A model generated the notes under the pieces. The model made no database searches. It had not been told where the DNA came from and saw only the letters and a program-made list of their open reading frames with translations. Shown piece after piece: positions 1 to 9,059 of a DNA stretch of 64,000 bases (positions are counted from its first letter, which is position 1; each line of letters starts with the position of its first letter). Made by a program: the position numbers and the translations under genes. The DNA is taken from the NCBI RefSeq assembly GCF_004122145.1, contig NZ_SBKQ01000009.1, forward strand, positions 62,001 to 126,000. Direction: 5' to 3'. The DNA comes from Flavobacterium piscinae (GTDB taxonomy: Bacteria; Bacteroidota; Bacteroidia; Flavobacteriales; Flavobacteriaceae).

Positions 1-540
1 TGAAATCTCTAAATTACCGAATCCTTTTACCATTAAACGTGCCACTTCTAATTCTCTTTCGGATAAACTTTGAATGGGATTTATACTTTTACCCGTTGTT
101 ATGGAATTTAATATTAACTCCTTGGAAAGTTCACTCACAAAACGACCTTGCGTGACTAACGTTACCAATGCTTTTTGAATGATTTCTTCTTCACTTAATT
201 TATTTAAATAAGCATGAACACCGGCGTTGTAAAAATGTAGTGCGTGCACTTCTTCTTCCAACGCTGAAAAAATCATAATTTTACAATCCGGTTGTATTTG
301 TTTAACCTCCTGTAGTAACGATATACTGTTACCCTCCGGAAAACTAACATCTAAAATTAGAACATCTATTTTCTCTTCAATTAGAATTCCTTTTATTTTA
401 GTGAAATTATCGGCTTGAAAAATGATAGCATTTGGAAAGGTTTCCTTTACTAACAAAGACATCCCCTGCCGAACAACCATATGGTCATCTGCAATGATGA
501 ATCGACAAGTTCTTTTAATTACTTCATCCATTTCACTCAT
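1..540 (-). CDS. Response regulator, NarL/FixJ (LuxR HTH) type, 3' end cut by window edge
   Basis: This is the receiver and the beginning of the DNA-binding domain of a transcriptional response regulator. I translated 180 codons from the ATG at 538-540 to the window edge. The acidic pair D18/D19 in IIADDH, the phosphoacceptor D64 in LILDV and the conserved lysine K114 form a complete receiver site. From about residue 158, SLSERELEVARLM is the first helix of a LuxR-type HTH; the recognition helix lies outside the window. Its start overlaps the stop of the kinase gene at 533 by 8 bp, so the two are translationally linked and presumably cognate. The target genes are unknown. Confidence 0.93.
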   Translation of the reverse strand, partial: MSEMDEVIKRTCRFIIADDHMVVRQGMSLLVKETFPNAIIFQADNFTKIKGILIEEKIDVLILDVSFPEGNSISLLQEVKQIQPDCKIMIFSALEEEVHALHFYNAGVHAYLNKLSEEEIIQKALVTLVTQGRFVSELSKELILNSITTGKSINPIQSLSERELEVARLMVKGFGNLEIS

Positions 541-2302
541 TCTTTTTATCTAACGTTAATGAAAAAGCCACCACAGTACCTTTGTCTTCTTGACTAGCAA
601 TGGAAAAGTTTCCTTTATACAAGTTAATAATTTCCTTGCATAAAAGTAACCCTAAACCGGTACTTATTTCATTCAAACGTACTGTTTCTCTTCCTTGTAC
701 AATTGCTTCGGTTATGATATTCAAGTCTTGGGTCGGTATTCCTTTTCCATTATCTTTTATTTCCACCAACAATCGAAAATGTTTTTTCCCTTGGGCCATT
801 AAGGTAATGGTTGCATGGATAGTTCCTGCCGTTGTAAATCGATTGGCATTTCCAACTAAGTTAAAAAACAATTGTTGTATTTTAACCAAATCAGCCGACA
901 CCATGACATTTTCCGGGAGGTTTGAAGTGCATAAAAACTGATTCCCTTTTTCGTTTGTCAAGTTTTGCAAGGTTATTAGTAACGTTTTTAAAGCATCATT
1001 CAAATTGAAAGCAGATTTATTAAGTTGAAGTTGTTGCTGCTCTGCTTTTGAAAAATCCAATACTTGGTTAACCATCATTAACAAAGAATTGGTTGTATAA
1101 TTCAACGAATGAAAAACTTCCTTGGTTTCAGAATCTGTAAACCTTTGGTTTAATCTTTTGGTATAAATCGCTATTAAACTGAGCGGCGAACGTACTTCAT
1201 GACTTAACATGCCGATGATTTTAGATTTAAAAACCAAATGTTGTTGAACTTCCCGTTGGGCATAAACCAATTGTTTCTCCTTCTCAAAAGCCAATCGTGT
1301 TACCAAAATCAAAAAAACTGTAAGTAACATTAATCCTATTATTAAACTCATCAAACTGACAATTCTGATGGTTTGATTGGTTCTTTGTTGAGCCGCTTCT
1401 TCCCGATGACTTTCGTTGTAAATTTTAGTAGAAATGGTGTTGTACTTTTCCATCATCTCATTACTTTCTTTAACCAACGCTTCATTCAAGCCCAATAAAG
1501 CGGTATCTTCAGATCTTAACCCAAAATAACTGTTTTGTAATTGACTGAATTGATTACGGTAATAAGCTTCTGCCTGTTGCAACAATTGTTTCATCTGTTC
1601 TTGCACAGAACCGGAAGTCGTTTTTCTTCCGTACTTCATTTTAACCGTATTTTCTACAATTTCTTTTTGAATTTCTACTTTCCCGGAAAAAGCAGCCATC
1701 AATCTTGAAAATAAATTTTTACGTGTAGTAGAATCTGAAATGATCCGTGTTTCCACTTCAATGTCTTGCAGCACCTCTTGTTCCGGATACGCCTTAAATG
1801 ACAATTGCTGATCTGAGAAAAATTTACTGTCGGCACTATATTGAGTTATTAAAGAATCTAATGCCTCTTTAAGTCCAATAATTTCTTTCTCTTTCTTTTG
1901 TTTAACTTGCATTAACTTTTGCCACCGGTTGTGTTCAAAAGTTATTTCTCGGAGGGTGTCCATTTGGGTAATCACTTTACCCATCAAATCAAAATATTTA
2001 TCTAACGCAGCAGCCTCACGTTTTATAAAATAGGTCTGCAGTTGCCATTGTGCATCCAAATAATCATTTCTCGTTTGGTCGCTCATTGTTCGCAAAACCA
2101 ATGCCTTTTCTTTATCCGCCTTTAGTGCATTTAACTTATTTTGGTTAATCCATTCATTATAAATAGTAATCCCCAAAAAAATCTGAATGAGTAACAAAGC
2201 TCCTAACAAGGAATAATGTATTGTTTTTCTATTTTTAGCCTTAATAAAGTCTTTTTGAGAAGTTTGTATAACTTCCCTCAGTTTATGATTAAATCCTGAC
2301 AT
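533..2302 (-). CDS. Membrane sensor histidine kinase
   Basis: 589 aa. There are two membrane segments (about 27-48 and 314-336), which bound a roughly 265-residue helical, coiled-coil-prone extracytoplasmic sensor region with no domain I recognise. A HisKA segment follows, with the phosphoacceptor H368 in MLSHEVRSP. The C-terminal HATPase shows an N box (LFFNLVGNANRF), a G1 box (IKDNGKGIP) and a G2 box (STGLGLLLC). The downstream LuxR-type regulator overlaps its stop codon, so this is a kinase-regulator operon. The signal sensed cannot be read from the sequence. A candidate -7 promoter box lies at 2380-2387. Confidence 0.93.
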   Translation of the reverse strand: MSGFNHKLREVIQTSQKDFIKAKNRKTIHYSLLGALLLIQIFLGITIYNEWINQNKLNALKADKEKALVLRTMSDQTRNDYLDAQWQLQTYFIKREAAALDKYFDLMGKVITQMDTLREITFEHNRWQKLMQVKQKKEKEIIGLKEALDSLITQYSADSKFFSDQQLSFKAYPEQEVLQDIEVETRIISDSTTRKNLFSRLMAAFSGKVEIQKEIVENTVKMKYGRKTTSGSVQEQMKQLLQQAEAYYRNQFSQLQNSYFGLRSEDTALLGLNEALVKESNEMMEKYNTISTKIYNESHREEAAQQRTNQTIRIVSLMSLIIGLMLLTVFLILVTRLAFEKEKQLVYAQREVQQHLVFKSKIIGMLSHEVRSPLSLIAIYTKRLNQRFTDSETKEVFHSLNYTTNSLLMMVNQVLDFSKAEQQQLQLNKSAFNLNDALKTLLITLQNLTNEKGNQFLCTSNLPENVMVSADLVKIQQLFFNLVGNANRFTTAGTIHATITLMAQGKKHFRLLVEIKDNGKGIPTQDLNIITEAIVQGRETVRLNEISTGLGLLLCKEIINLYKGNFSIASQEDKGTVVAFSLTLDKKNE

Positions 2303-2379
2303 TGTATCACCCCAATTTTACAAGCCTGTGAATAGTTGTTTTTGAAATATAAACAGCAGATTAACTCCTATTTACTATT

Positions 2380-2387
2380 CAAAAGTA
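2380..2387 (-). promoter_or_regulatory. Candidate -7 box (TACTTTTG) for the kinase-regulator operon
   Basis: On the minus strand this matches the Bacteroidota -7 consensus TAnnTTTG, about 77 bp upstream of the kinase start. No convincing TTTG -33 box sits at the usual distance, so support is partial. Confidence 0.4.
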
Positions 2388-2458
2388 GGAAGAATAGAAC
2401 AATATAAAGCAGTATGCTATCTATTATTTTTGTCGAATTTGTTCTACAAAGTTGTTGA

Positions 2459-3457
2459 CTAAAGTGATTTACGCCAAATCAACCGACTGGGGTTTTCGAT
2501 TTTTATTTTTTGATTCTTTAACACCATCTCTCCCAGTTGTTTACCCATCAACTTAAAATCTGTTGAAATAGTGGTGATGCCGTTTTCAACTACCTTTTTA
2601 AGCGGTGTATCGTTATAGGAAATGATGCCGAAATCTTGACCCAGTTGAAATTGCAGTGTTTTAGACTGTTCAATAACCTGCACCAAGTGACGGTCGTTCG
2701 GAATAATATACACACTACCTTGCTCTATTTTTTGATAGTCAAAATCGGTTATCACTTGATGTGAAAAAGCATACCGGTGACAAAATTGTGTAAACCCTTC
2801 AACCATTCCCAACGGTTCTTTAAACCCGGGAAAGATTAAAATAAGTTGACTGTAAATCATTAAACGCGGTCTGGCTTCTTCTAAAGCATTAAAAATATCT
2901 TTTACAAAATTTTGATGTACCGATGGATAGTCCGCTAATTCTAAATTGGTTTGATCTAAAATATAGACATCATTATGTGGCAGTGTTTTTATAATTTCTG
3001 CCGCACCGCTTAAATTAGTGGGCATGATGATGTATTTAGAATAGTTTCCATTACTTTCATTGATTAATTTTTTAAACATACTTACGTTAAAATGATGAAA
3101 GAAAATATCAATTTGAGCTTTGTCATTCACTGCTTCTAAAAAAGACATGTATAAATCTTCTTTAAATGCATTTAATTCATCAAATAACACAAAAAAACGT
3201 TGTTCATAGCTAAATTCAACACTTTTTACATAATAACCTTTGCCTAAAATAGCAAAAACAATTCCTCGCTTTTTCAATTCATCATAGGCCAATAACACTG
3301 TATCTCGTGAAAGCGAAAACTCTAAACTGACTTTGTTCACAGAAGGCAAACGATCTCCTTTAAGCAGCCGTTTTTCAGCTATTGCCAATTCAACTGATTG
3401 CACAATTTGTTTGTATTTAGGCAAACCCGATTGGTTGTCTACTTGAATGATTTTCAT
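2459..3457 (-). CDS. GntR-family regulator with LacI-like sugar-binding domain (galactose/galactan regulator)
   Basis: 332 aa. The N-terminal winged helix (about 8-78; LPKYKQIVQSVELAIAEKRL, GDRLPSVNKVS, SRDTVLLAYDELKKRGIV) is typical GntR. Residues 85-330 resemble a LacI/periplasmic-binding-protein effector domain, ending in the FKLMGKQLGEMVL region common in such proteins. This architecture is that of AraR-type repressors, which release DNA on binding a sugar. It is divergent from galM and the galactan genes, and the intergenic region holds three ACCGGT boxes, so it is probably the local regulator and may also regulate itself. That the effector is galactose or a galacto-oligosaccharide is inference. 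Confidence 0.88.
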   Translation of the reverse strand: MKIIQVDNQSGLPKYKQIVQSVELAIAEKRLLKGDRLPSVNKVSLEFSLSRDTVLLAYDELKKRGIVFAILGKGYYVKSVEFSYEQRFFVLFDELNAFKEDLYMSFLEAVNDKAQIDIFFHHFNVSMFKKLINESNGNYSKYIIMPTNLSGAAEIIKTLPHNDVYILDQTNLELADYPSVHQNFVKDIFNALEEARPRLMIYSQLILIFPGFKEPLGMVEGFTQFCHRYAFSHQVITDFDYQKIEQGSVYIIPNDRHLVQVIEQSKTLQFQLGQDFGIISYNDTPLKKVVENGITTISTDFKLMGKQLGEMVLKNQKIKIENPSRLIWRKSL

Positions 3458-3472
3458 AACCTCATTTTAAAA

Positions 3473-3510
3473 ACCGGTGGGAAGATACACAAAAACCGGT
3501 AGGTACCGGT
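3473..3510. promoter_or_regulatory. Three ACCGGT boxes: putative operator of the divergent GntR regulator
   Basis: The self-complementary hexamer ACCGGT occurs at 3473-3478, 3495-3500 and 3505-3510. Start-to-start spacings are 22 and 10 bp, about two turns and one turn of the helix. The cluster lies between the regulator start and the galM -7 box, as expected for a repressor site controlling both directions. Confidence 0.65.
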
Positions 3511-3532
3511 ATGGAAGAAAAAATATATTTTC

Positions 3533-3540
3533 TACATTTG
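3533..3540 (+). promoter_or_regulatory. -7 box (TACATTTG) of the galM-galactanase operon
   Basis: This is an exact TAnnTTTG match 19 bp before the galM ATG and 22 bp after the last ACCGGT box. The -33 element is not recognisable, which would fit a promoter needing or blocked by the regulator bound next to it. Confidence 0.6.
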
Positions 3541-3559
3541 ATAAAAGATTAATAAAAAA

Positions 3560-4615
3560 ATGTCCGAAAAAAAACACATTTCTTCTTTTGCAACCGCTGA
3601 AACAACAAAATCATTCGGTTTTTTATCCAGTGGAGAAGAAATTTTCTTGCATACGCTGACTAATAAAAATGGGATGGAATTGTCCGTGATGGACTATGGA
3701 GCCACCATTGTATCCTTAAAAGTTCCTACCGCCAATCAGCAACTCGTTGATGTAGTATTAGGATTTGATAGACCGGAAGACTATTTGGCATCCTATCAAT
3801 TGCCAAGTGCTCCTTATTTTGGTTGTGTAGTTGGTCGTTTTGCAGGAAGAATAAAACACGGCTCTTTTGACCTGAACGGAAGACCGATTTCATTGATTAA
3901 AAATCATGGTAACCATCATTTACATGGAGGTAATAAAGGATTTGGGCAACAACTTTGGACAGTGAAGAAAATAGAAAAGGGTGATTCACCCTCCATCACA
4001 TTGGAATACACCTCTCCCAATGGCGAAGAACATTTTCCGGGAATTTTAATAACGGAAGTTACTTACTTGCTCACCACAACAAATACATTAGTTATTAAAT
4101 TCAATTCTTTTAGTACAGAAGATACCATCGTGAACCTCACTCAACATTCCTACTTTAATTTGGATGGTCATACTGAATCGATTGAACATCAAAAGCTCTT
4201 TGTCAATTCCACTAAAATGTTGGAAGTCGATGAGGAAAATATCCCAACCGGCTTGCTGATGAATGTTGCCAATTGTCCTTTTGACTTTTCGGAGGAGAAA
4301 AATTGTCCGGTATCAATAGACAATACTTTCGTGTTGCAGGAAAAAAACAGAATTGCGGCTTCCCTTTACAGCCCAAAAAATCAATTGAAAATGAGTGTTT
4401 TTACCAATCAACCTGCGGTACACATTTATGTGGGTGGAAATTGTTTTGGCCAACTTCCCGGTAAAGAAGAGGCTGCTTACCACACAAAAAGTGGAATTTG
4501 TTTTGAAACACAACATTTTCCTGATAGTCCAAACCATGCTCATTTCCCTTCCACTTTGTTAAAAAAAGGGGAACAATACGAACACCAAACTTTGTTTGTT
4601 TTTGAAACGTTATAA
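3560..4615 (+). CDS. galM: Aldose 1-epimerase (galactose mutarotase)
   Basis: 351 aa, normal family length. It interconverts beta- and alpha-D-galactose, supplying the alpha anomer to galactokinase. Family hallmarks are visible: VMDYGATIVSLKVP near the start, GCVVGRFAGRI, NHGNHHLHGG, the NLTQHSYFNLDGH segment with the catalytic histidine, and a late PAVHIYVGG segment. No signal peptide is seen, so it should be cytoplasmic. It is the first gene of the galactan/galactose operon, 20 bp after its promoter box. The ATG at 3560 gives a natural N-terminus. Confidence 0.93.
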   Translation: MSEKKHISSFATAETTKSFGFLSSGEEIFLHTLTNKNGMELSVMDYGATIVSLKVPTANQQLVDVVLGFDRPEDYLASYQLPSAPYFGCVVGRFAGRIKHGSFDLNGRPISLIKNHGNHHLHGGNKGFGQQLWTVKKIEKGDSPSITLEYTSPNGEEHFPGILITEVTYLLTTTNTLVIKFNSFSTEDTIVNLTQHSYFNLDGHTESIEHQKLFVNSTKMLEVDEENIPTGLLMNVANCPFDFSEEKNCPVSIDNTFVLQEKNRIAASLYSPKNQLKMSVFTNQPAVHIYVGGNCFGQLPGKEEAAYHTKSGICFETQHFPDSPNHAHFPSTLLKKGEQYEHQTLFVFETL

Positions 4616-4625
4616 TTTTTATGCT

Positions 4626-5717
4626 ATGAAAAAAATAATTTATCTATTACCCCTTCTTTTTTTACTGGTGAATTGTTCCGATGATTCTAACCCAACCAAT
4701 GATGATGATGGTCCAATCGTTCCGGTTGACAACTACATTCGTGCCGCAGACATGTCCTTTTTACCTTTAATTGAGAGTGAAGGCACCGTTTATTTTAATG
4801 CCAATAATCAACCTGAAAATGCTTTAACAACCTTAAAAAATGCCGGTTGCAATACCATCCGAATTCGTTTATGGAAAGATCCGATTGATGGACAATCCGG
4901 ATTTGCACAAGTAAAAGCTTTTGCCCAACGTGTCAAGCAAGCCGGTTTAAAAGTATGGTTAACTGTTCATTATTCTGATACATGGGCGGATCCCGGACAC
5001 CAAACCACACCTGCATTATGGAATGGATTATCATTTGCGAACCTAAAAAATGAAATGGTGACTTATACCGAAACCATCATGACCGAAATACAACCGGACA
5101 TTATTCAAATTGGGAATGAAATTAATAGTGGTTTATTATGGCCCAACGGACATTTAATTAACAATGAAAGTCAATGTTTAGAACTGTTGAATGCGGCTAG
5201 TTCAGCCATACGAGCCAAATCAACCACTACAAAAATTATGTTGCAATACGCCGGTATTGGTGCCGGAGCAACTTGGTTTTTCAATAAAATGAGTGCCGTG
5301 AACTATGATTACATCGGACTTTCGTACTACCCTATTTGGCATGGCAAAAACCTTTCTGACGTACAGTCAACCATTCAAAGTCTGGGTCAAACCCACAACA
5401 AAAAGGTATTGATTGCAGAAACAGCTTATCCCTTTACCTTGGGTTGGGAAGATTGGACTAACAATATTGTAGGTTTAGAAAACCAATTGATAACCGCCTA
5501 TCCTGCTACTCCGGAAGGACAGAAAAACTTTTTGCAAGCCATTAAAAACACGGTGCAACAATCTGAATACGGTTTGGGATTTGCGTATTGGGGAGGGGAA
5601 TGGATTGCCTTTAGAGGTGACCAATCCACCAATGGTTCGAGCTGGGAAAACCAAGCATTATGGGATTTTAATAACAAAGCTTTGCCGGTCATGTCGGTTT
5701 TTAATAAAAGTGAATAA
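4626..5717 (+). CDS. GH53 arabinogalactan endo-beta-1,4-galactanase, lipoprotein
   Basis: 363 aa from the ATG at 4626; an in-frame ATG at 4596 would add ten residues before the signal peptide and overlap galM, so it was not used. The signal ends in a lipobox with C17 (LLVNC), followed by an acidic Asn/Asp linker typical of surface-exported Bacteroidota lipoproteins. The GH53 barrel shows the acid/base glutamate E165 in IQIGNEINSG and the candidate nucleophile E265 in VLIAETAYP. It should cut internal beta-1,4-galactosyl bonds of pectic galactan, probably at the cell surface. It is followed directly by a second GH53 gene whose ATG shares one base with this stop. Confidence 0.9.
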   Translation: MKKIIYLLPLLFLLVNCSDDSNPTNDDDGPIVPVDNYIRAADMSFLPLIESEGTVYFNANNQPENALTTLKNAGCNTIRIRLWKDPIDGQSGFAQVKAFAQRVKQAGLKVWLTVHYSDTWADPGHQTTPALWNGLSFANLKNEMVTYTETIMTEIQPDIIQIGNEINSGLLWPNGHLINNESQCLELLNAASSAIRAKSTTTKIMLQYAGIGAGATWFFNKMSAVNYDYIGLSYYPIWHGKNLSDVQSTIQSLGQTHNKKVLIAETAYPFTLGWEDWTNNIVGLENQLITAYPATPEGQKNFLQAIKNTVQQSEYGLGFAYWGGEWIAFRGDQSTNGSSWENQALWDFNNKALPVMSVFNKSE

Positions 5718-6721
5718 TGAGAAAGCTATTTTTTAATGGGATATTGATAGTCTTGTTTTCAACTGTCGCGTGGGCACAAGAATTTGCGAAAGGAGCCGAT
5801 GTGAGTTGGGTTCCGCAAATGGAAGCCACAGGTTATCAATTTTATGATACTGACGGCACCAAAAAAGATGTCCTACAACTCTTGAAAGACCGAGGAATGA
5901 ACACCGTTCGTTTGCGTGTTTTTGTTAATCCTTCTGATGACCCGAGAAGTGGGCATTGTAGTAAAGAGGAAACCGTTGCTTTTGCCGTAAGAGCTCAAAA
6001 AATGGGTTTCCGCATGATGATTAATTTTCATTACAGTGATTCTTGGGCTGACCCCAGTAAACAAAATAAACCGGAAGCCTGGAAAAACCTATCGTTTGAC
6101 CAATTGGCTCAAGCTTTTTATGACCATACCTTTGATGTAATGACCACCTTAAAAAAAGCCGGAGTCACTTCCGAATGGGTTCAAATTGGCAATGAAATTC
6201 CGGGTGGCATGCTTTGGCCCGATGGAAGTACAGACAATTGGAAACAATTGGGTATTTTATTGAACAAAGGATACGATGCCGTTAAAGCCGTTGATAAACA
6301 AATAAAAGTGATTGTTCATGTTGACGAAGGCGATAACATTCAGAAATTCAGAACGTTTTTTGACAATGCAACAGCACAAAAAGTACAATATGATGTCATT
6401 GGATTGTCGTATTATCCGTTTTGGGTCAAAAAAGATTATACAGAAACCATTGCCAATTTGGAATCCAACCTGAAAGACCTTATCACTCGCTACCAAAAAG
6501 AAGTAATGGTCGTAGAAGTGGGTGGCGAATACGATAAAGTTGAAAACACCAAAGCATTATTGGAAGCGACCATCAAAGCCGTTCGTGCATTACCTGACAA
6601 CAAAGGGTTGGGTGTTTTATATTGGGAACCCCAAGGCGAAAAAAGTTGGAGTGGTTACAGCTTGAGTGCGTGGTTACCCAACGGACAACCCTCACCTGCT
6701 TTGGATGCTTTTAAAAATTAA
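5717..6721 (+). CDS. GH53 arabinogalactan endo-beta-1,4-galactanase, secreted/periplasmic
   Basis: 334 aa with a type I signal peptide cut after AWA (residue 20) and no lipobox cysteine. Acid/base E160 in VQIGNEIPGG and nucleophile E267 in VMVVEVGGEY are both present. It is clearly paralogous to the preceding lipoprotein GH53 (shared HYSDSWADP/HYSDTWADP and GLSYYP segments) but differs in location signal, so the pair may act on opposite sides of the outer membrane. That is inference; the substrate family is well supported. Translation is coupled to the upstream gene by a TAATG overlap. Confidence 0.9.
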   Translation: MRKLFFNGILIVLFSTVAWAQEFAKGADVSWVPQMEATGYQFYDTDGTKKDVLQLLKDRGMNTVRLRVFVNPSDDPRSGHCSKEETVAFAVRAQKMGFRMMINFHYSDSWADPSKQNKPEAWKNLSFDQLAQAFYDHTFDVMTTLKKAGVTSEWVQIGNEIPGGMLWPDGSTDNWKQLGILLNKGYDAVKAVDKQIKVIVHVDEGDNIQKFRTFFDNATAQKVQYDVIGLSYYPFWVKKDYTETIANLESNLKDLITRYQKEVMVVEVGGEYDKVENTKALLEATIKAVRALPDNKGLGVLYWEPQGEKSWSGYSLSAWLPNGQPSPALDAFKN

Positions 6722-6724
6722 ATA

Positions 6725-9058
6725 ATGAAATCAACAACCATAGTCCTATTCATTTTTTCTTTTCTATTATTTTCGTGTGGAAAAGAAACAGTAAATTCAA
6801 ATCGAATGAAAATAAATTTTGGTTCCGATTGGACCTTTACAAAAGATTCCACTTCCTTACATTGGGAAAAAATCACTATTCCGCACACCGCACAAATCGA
6901 ACCTCTGGTGGTGAACAACCAATGGCAAGGCGATTGCTGGTACCAAAAGCAATTTGATGTTGAGAAAATTGAAAACGAAAAAATATTTCTCAATTTTGAA
7001 GGGGTTATGCACGAAGCTTGGGTTTGGATCAATGGAAAATTGGTCATCCATCACCAAGGGGGATATTTACCATTTACTATAGATGCAACCGATTGGGTGA
7101 AAGAAAAGGATAACACCATCATAGTGAAAGTCAACAATGAAGACAATCCGCAAATTCCACCCGGGAAAACCTTAAAAACATTGGATTTTAACTATTATGG
7201 AGGAATTTACCGCAATGTTTACCTTATTAAAACGAATACGGTTTACATCACCGATGCTGTTCATACCAATCAAGTGAACGGTGGTGGTATTTTGGTTCAT
7301 TTTGATGAAATTAGTCCTGAAAAAGCATCCGGTTTTATCAAAGTGCACGTAAAAAACGAAAGTAATGAACCTAAGAACGTAAAACTAGACATTACTTTTT
7401 CCAACCCAAACCATACATCAACTTTTACCTCAAAAGAAGTGGTTATTGGTTCGAATGCAGAGGAATCCATCGTAACTCTCCTTGAAATTAAGCATCCTGA
7501 ACTTTGGGGAATTGAACAACCGAATTTGTATGACGTGGAAGTCAAAGTACTTTCAGAAAAAAGCGTATTGGACCGTCAAACCCTTAAAACCGGCATTCGA
7601 AAAGCAGCATTAAAAAACGATGGATTTTATTTGAATGACGAGAAATTATTCATTAACGGAACCAATCGCCATCAAGAGTATCCCTACATTGGCTATGCCC
7701 TATCAGATGAAGCCAATTACCGCGATGCGGTGAAAATAAAAAATGCCGGTTTTGATTTTGTCCGGTTATCGCATTATCCGCAAACGGAGGCTTTTTTAAA
7801 CGCTTGTGACGAAGTAGGTCTTTTGGTAATGAATTGTATTTCGGGCTGGCAATTTGTAGGCGATGAAAAATTCATCGAAAACTCCTACCAAGAAATTCGT
7901 GATTTTTCCAGAAGAGATAGAAATCACCCGAGCATTATTTTTTGGGAAGTTTCTCTGAATGAAAGCGATATGAAAGCAGCTTACATGCAAAAAGCCAATG
8001 AAATTTTACGAACTGAATTACCCTACGTACCTATTTACACCGCCGGATGGATAGACAATCCGAATTATGATTTGTTTATCCCTGCTCGCCAACACAGTAA
8101 AGCCCCTGATTATTGGAATAATTACGAAAACAATAACCGAAAAATATTCATTGCTGAATATGGCGATTGGGAATATTATGCTCAAAATGCCGGATTCAAT
8201 CAAACCACTTTTGCCAATTTAAAGGAAGAAGAACGCACCAGCCGACAGTTGCGTAGTTTTGGTGAAAAACGATTATTGCAACAAGCGTTTAATTACCAGG
8301 AAGCGTTCAATTCTAACTTAAAAGGAAAACATACCATCGGTCAAGCCAATTGGTTGATGTTTGATTACAACCGTGGTTATGCCGATGATATAGAAAGTTC
8401 CGGCATAAGTGATATTTTCAGAATTCCTAAGTTTGCTCATTATTTTTACCAAAGTCAACGTTCGCCTTCGGTAAAATTAAAAAACAATTTAGTCTCCGGT
8501 CCGATGGTATACATTGCCAATTATTGGAATGAAAAATCGAGTCTTGATGTCACTGTTTTTAGTAATTGTGAGGAAGTAGCTTTGTATTTAAATGAGGTCC
8601 TAATTGCAAAACAAAAGCCTTTACGAAACACTTTTTCTGAAAAATTACCTCATCCGCCGTTTGTATTTACAATTCCTTCGTTTCAAAAAGGAAATTTGCG
8701 TGCCGAAGGTATAATAAACGGTAAAAAAGTAACGGAGCATTGGGTAAAATCTCCCGAATCGGCTACAGCCATTCAGTTAGTTATAGACGAATCGAATGTA
8801 AAAATAAATCCGAACCATCAAGATGTTGTTTTTGTATACGCCAAAATTGTAGATGACAACGGCACTTTAGTACCGGATGCCAATCATGAGATTAGTTTCA
8901 GTTTAGAAGGAGCACAAGCAGAATTGATAGGGCAAAACCCAATTGCAGCCGAAGCCGGCATTGCAACCATTTTACTACGCACCAAACAATTAAAAAAACC
9001 ACTCCAACTTAAAGCTCAACATTCGTCATTAAAAGCCGCTACTTTAGTATTGAAATAA
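6725..9058 (+). CDS. GH2 beta-galactosidase, lipoprotein
   Basis: 777 aa. The signal peptide ends in the lipobox FSC (C18). Domain order is GH2 sugar-binding (about 30-170), Ig-like (175-285), TIM barrel (290-580) and C-terminal beta domains, with a final Ig-like/invasin-like segment (VNPNHQDVVFVYA-type, about 690-777). Candidate catalytic residues are acid/base E413 in the SLNES context and nucleophile E478 in FIAEYGDW. The NRHQEYP loop is typical of GH2 beta-galactosidases. It should release galactose from the galacto-oligosaccharides made by the GH53 enzymes. It lies 3 bp after the second galactanase and 1 bp before galK. Confidence 0.88.
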   Translation: MKSTTIVLFIFSFLLFSCGKETVNSNRMKINFGSDWTFTKDSTSLHWEKITIPHTAQIEPLVVNNQWQGDCWYQKQFDVEKIENEKIFLNFEGVMHEAWVWINGKLVIHHQGGYLPFTIDATDWVKEKDNTIIVKVNNEDNPQIPPGKTLKTLDFNYYGGIYRNVYLIKTNTVYITDAVHTNQVNGGGILVHFDEISPEKASGFIKVHVKNESNEPKNVKLDITFSNPNHTSTFTSKEVVIGSNAEESIVTLLEIKHPELWGIEQPNLYDVEVKVLSEKSVLDRQTLKTGIRKAALKNDGFYLNDEKLFINGTNRHQEYPYIGYALSDEANYRDAVKIKNAGFDFVRLSHYPQTEAFLNACDEVGLLVMNCISGWQFVGDEKFIENSYQEIRDFSRRDRNHPSIIFWEVSLNESDMKAAYMQKANEILRTELPYVPIYTAGWIDNPNYDLFIPARQHSKAPDYWNNYENNNRKIFIAEYGDWEYYAQNAGFNQTTFANLKEEERTSRQLRSFGEKRLLQQAFNYQEAFNSNLKGKHTIGQANWLMFDYNRGYADDIESSGISDIFRIPKFAHYFYQSQRSPSVKLKNNLVSGPMVYIANYWNEKSSLDVTVFSNCEEVALYLNEVLIAKQKPLRNTFSEKLPHPPFVFTIPSFQKGNLRAEGIINGKKVTEHWVKSPESATAIQLVIDESNVKINPNHQDVVFVYAKIVDDNGTLVPDANHEISFSLEGAQAELIGQNPIAAEAGIATILLRTKQLKKPLQLKAQHSSLKAATLVLK

Positions 9059-9059
9059 T

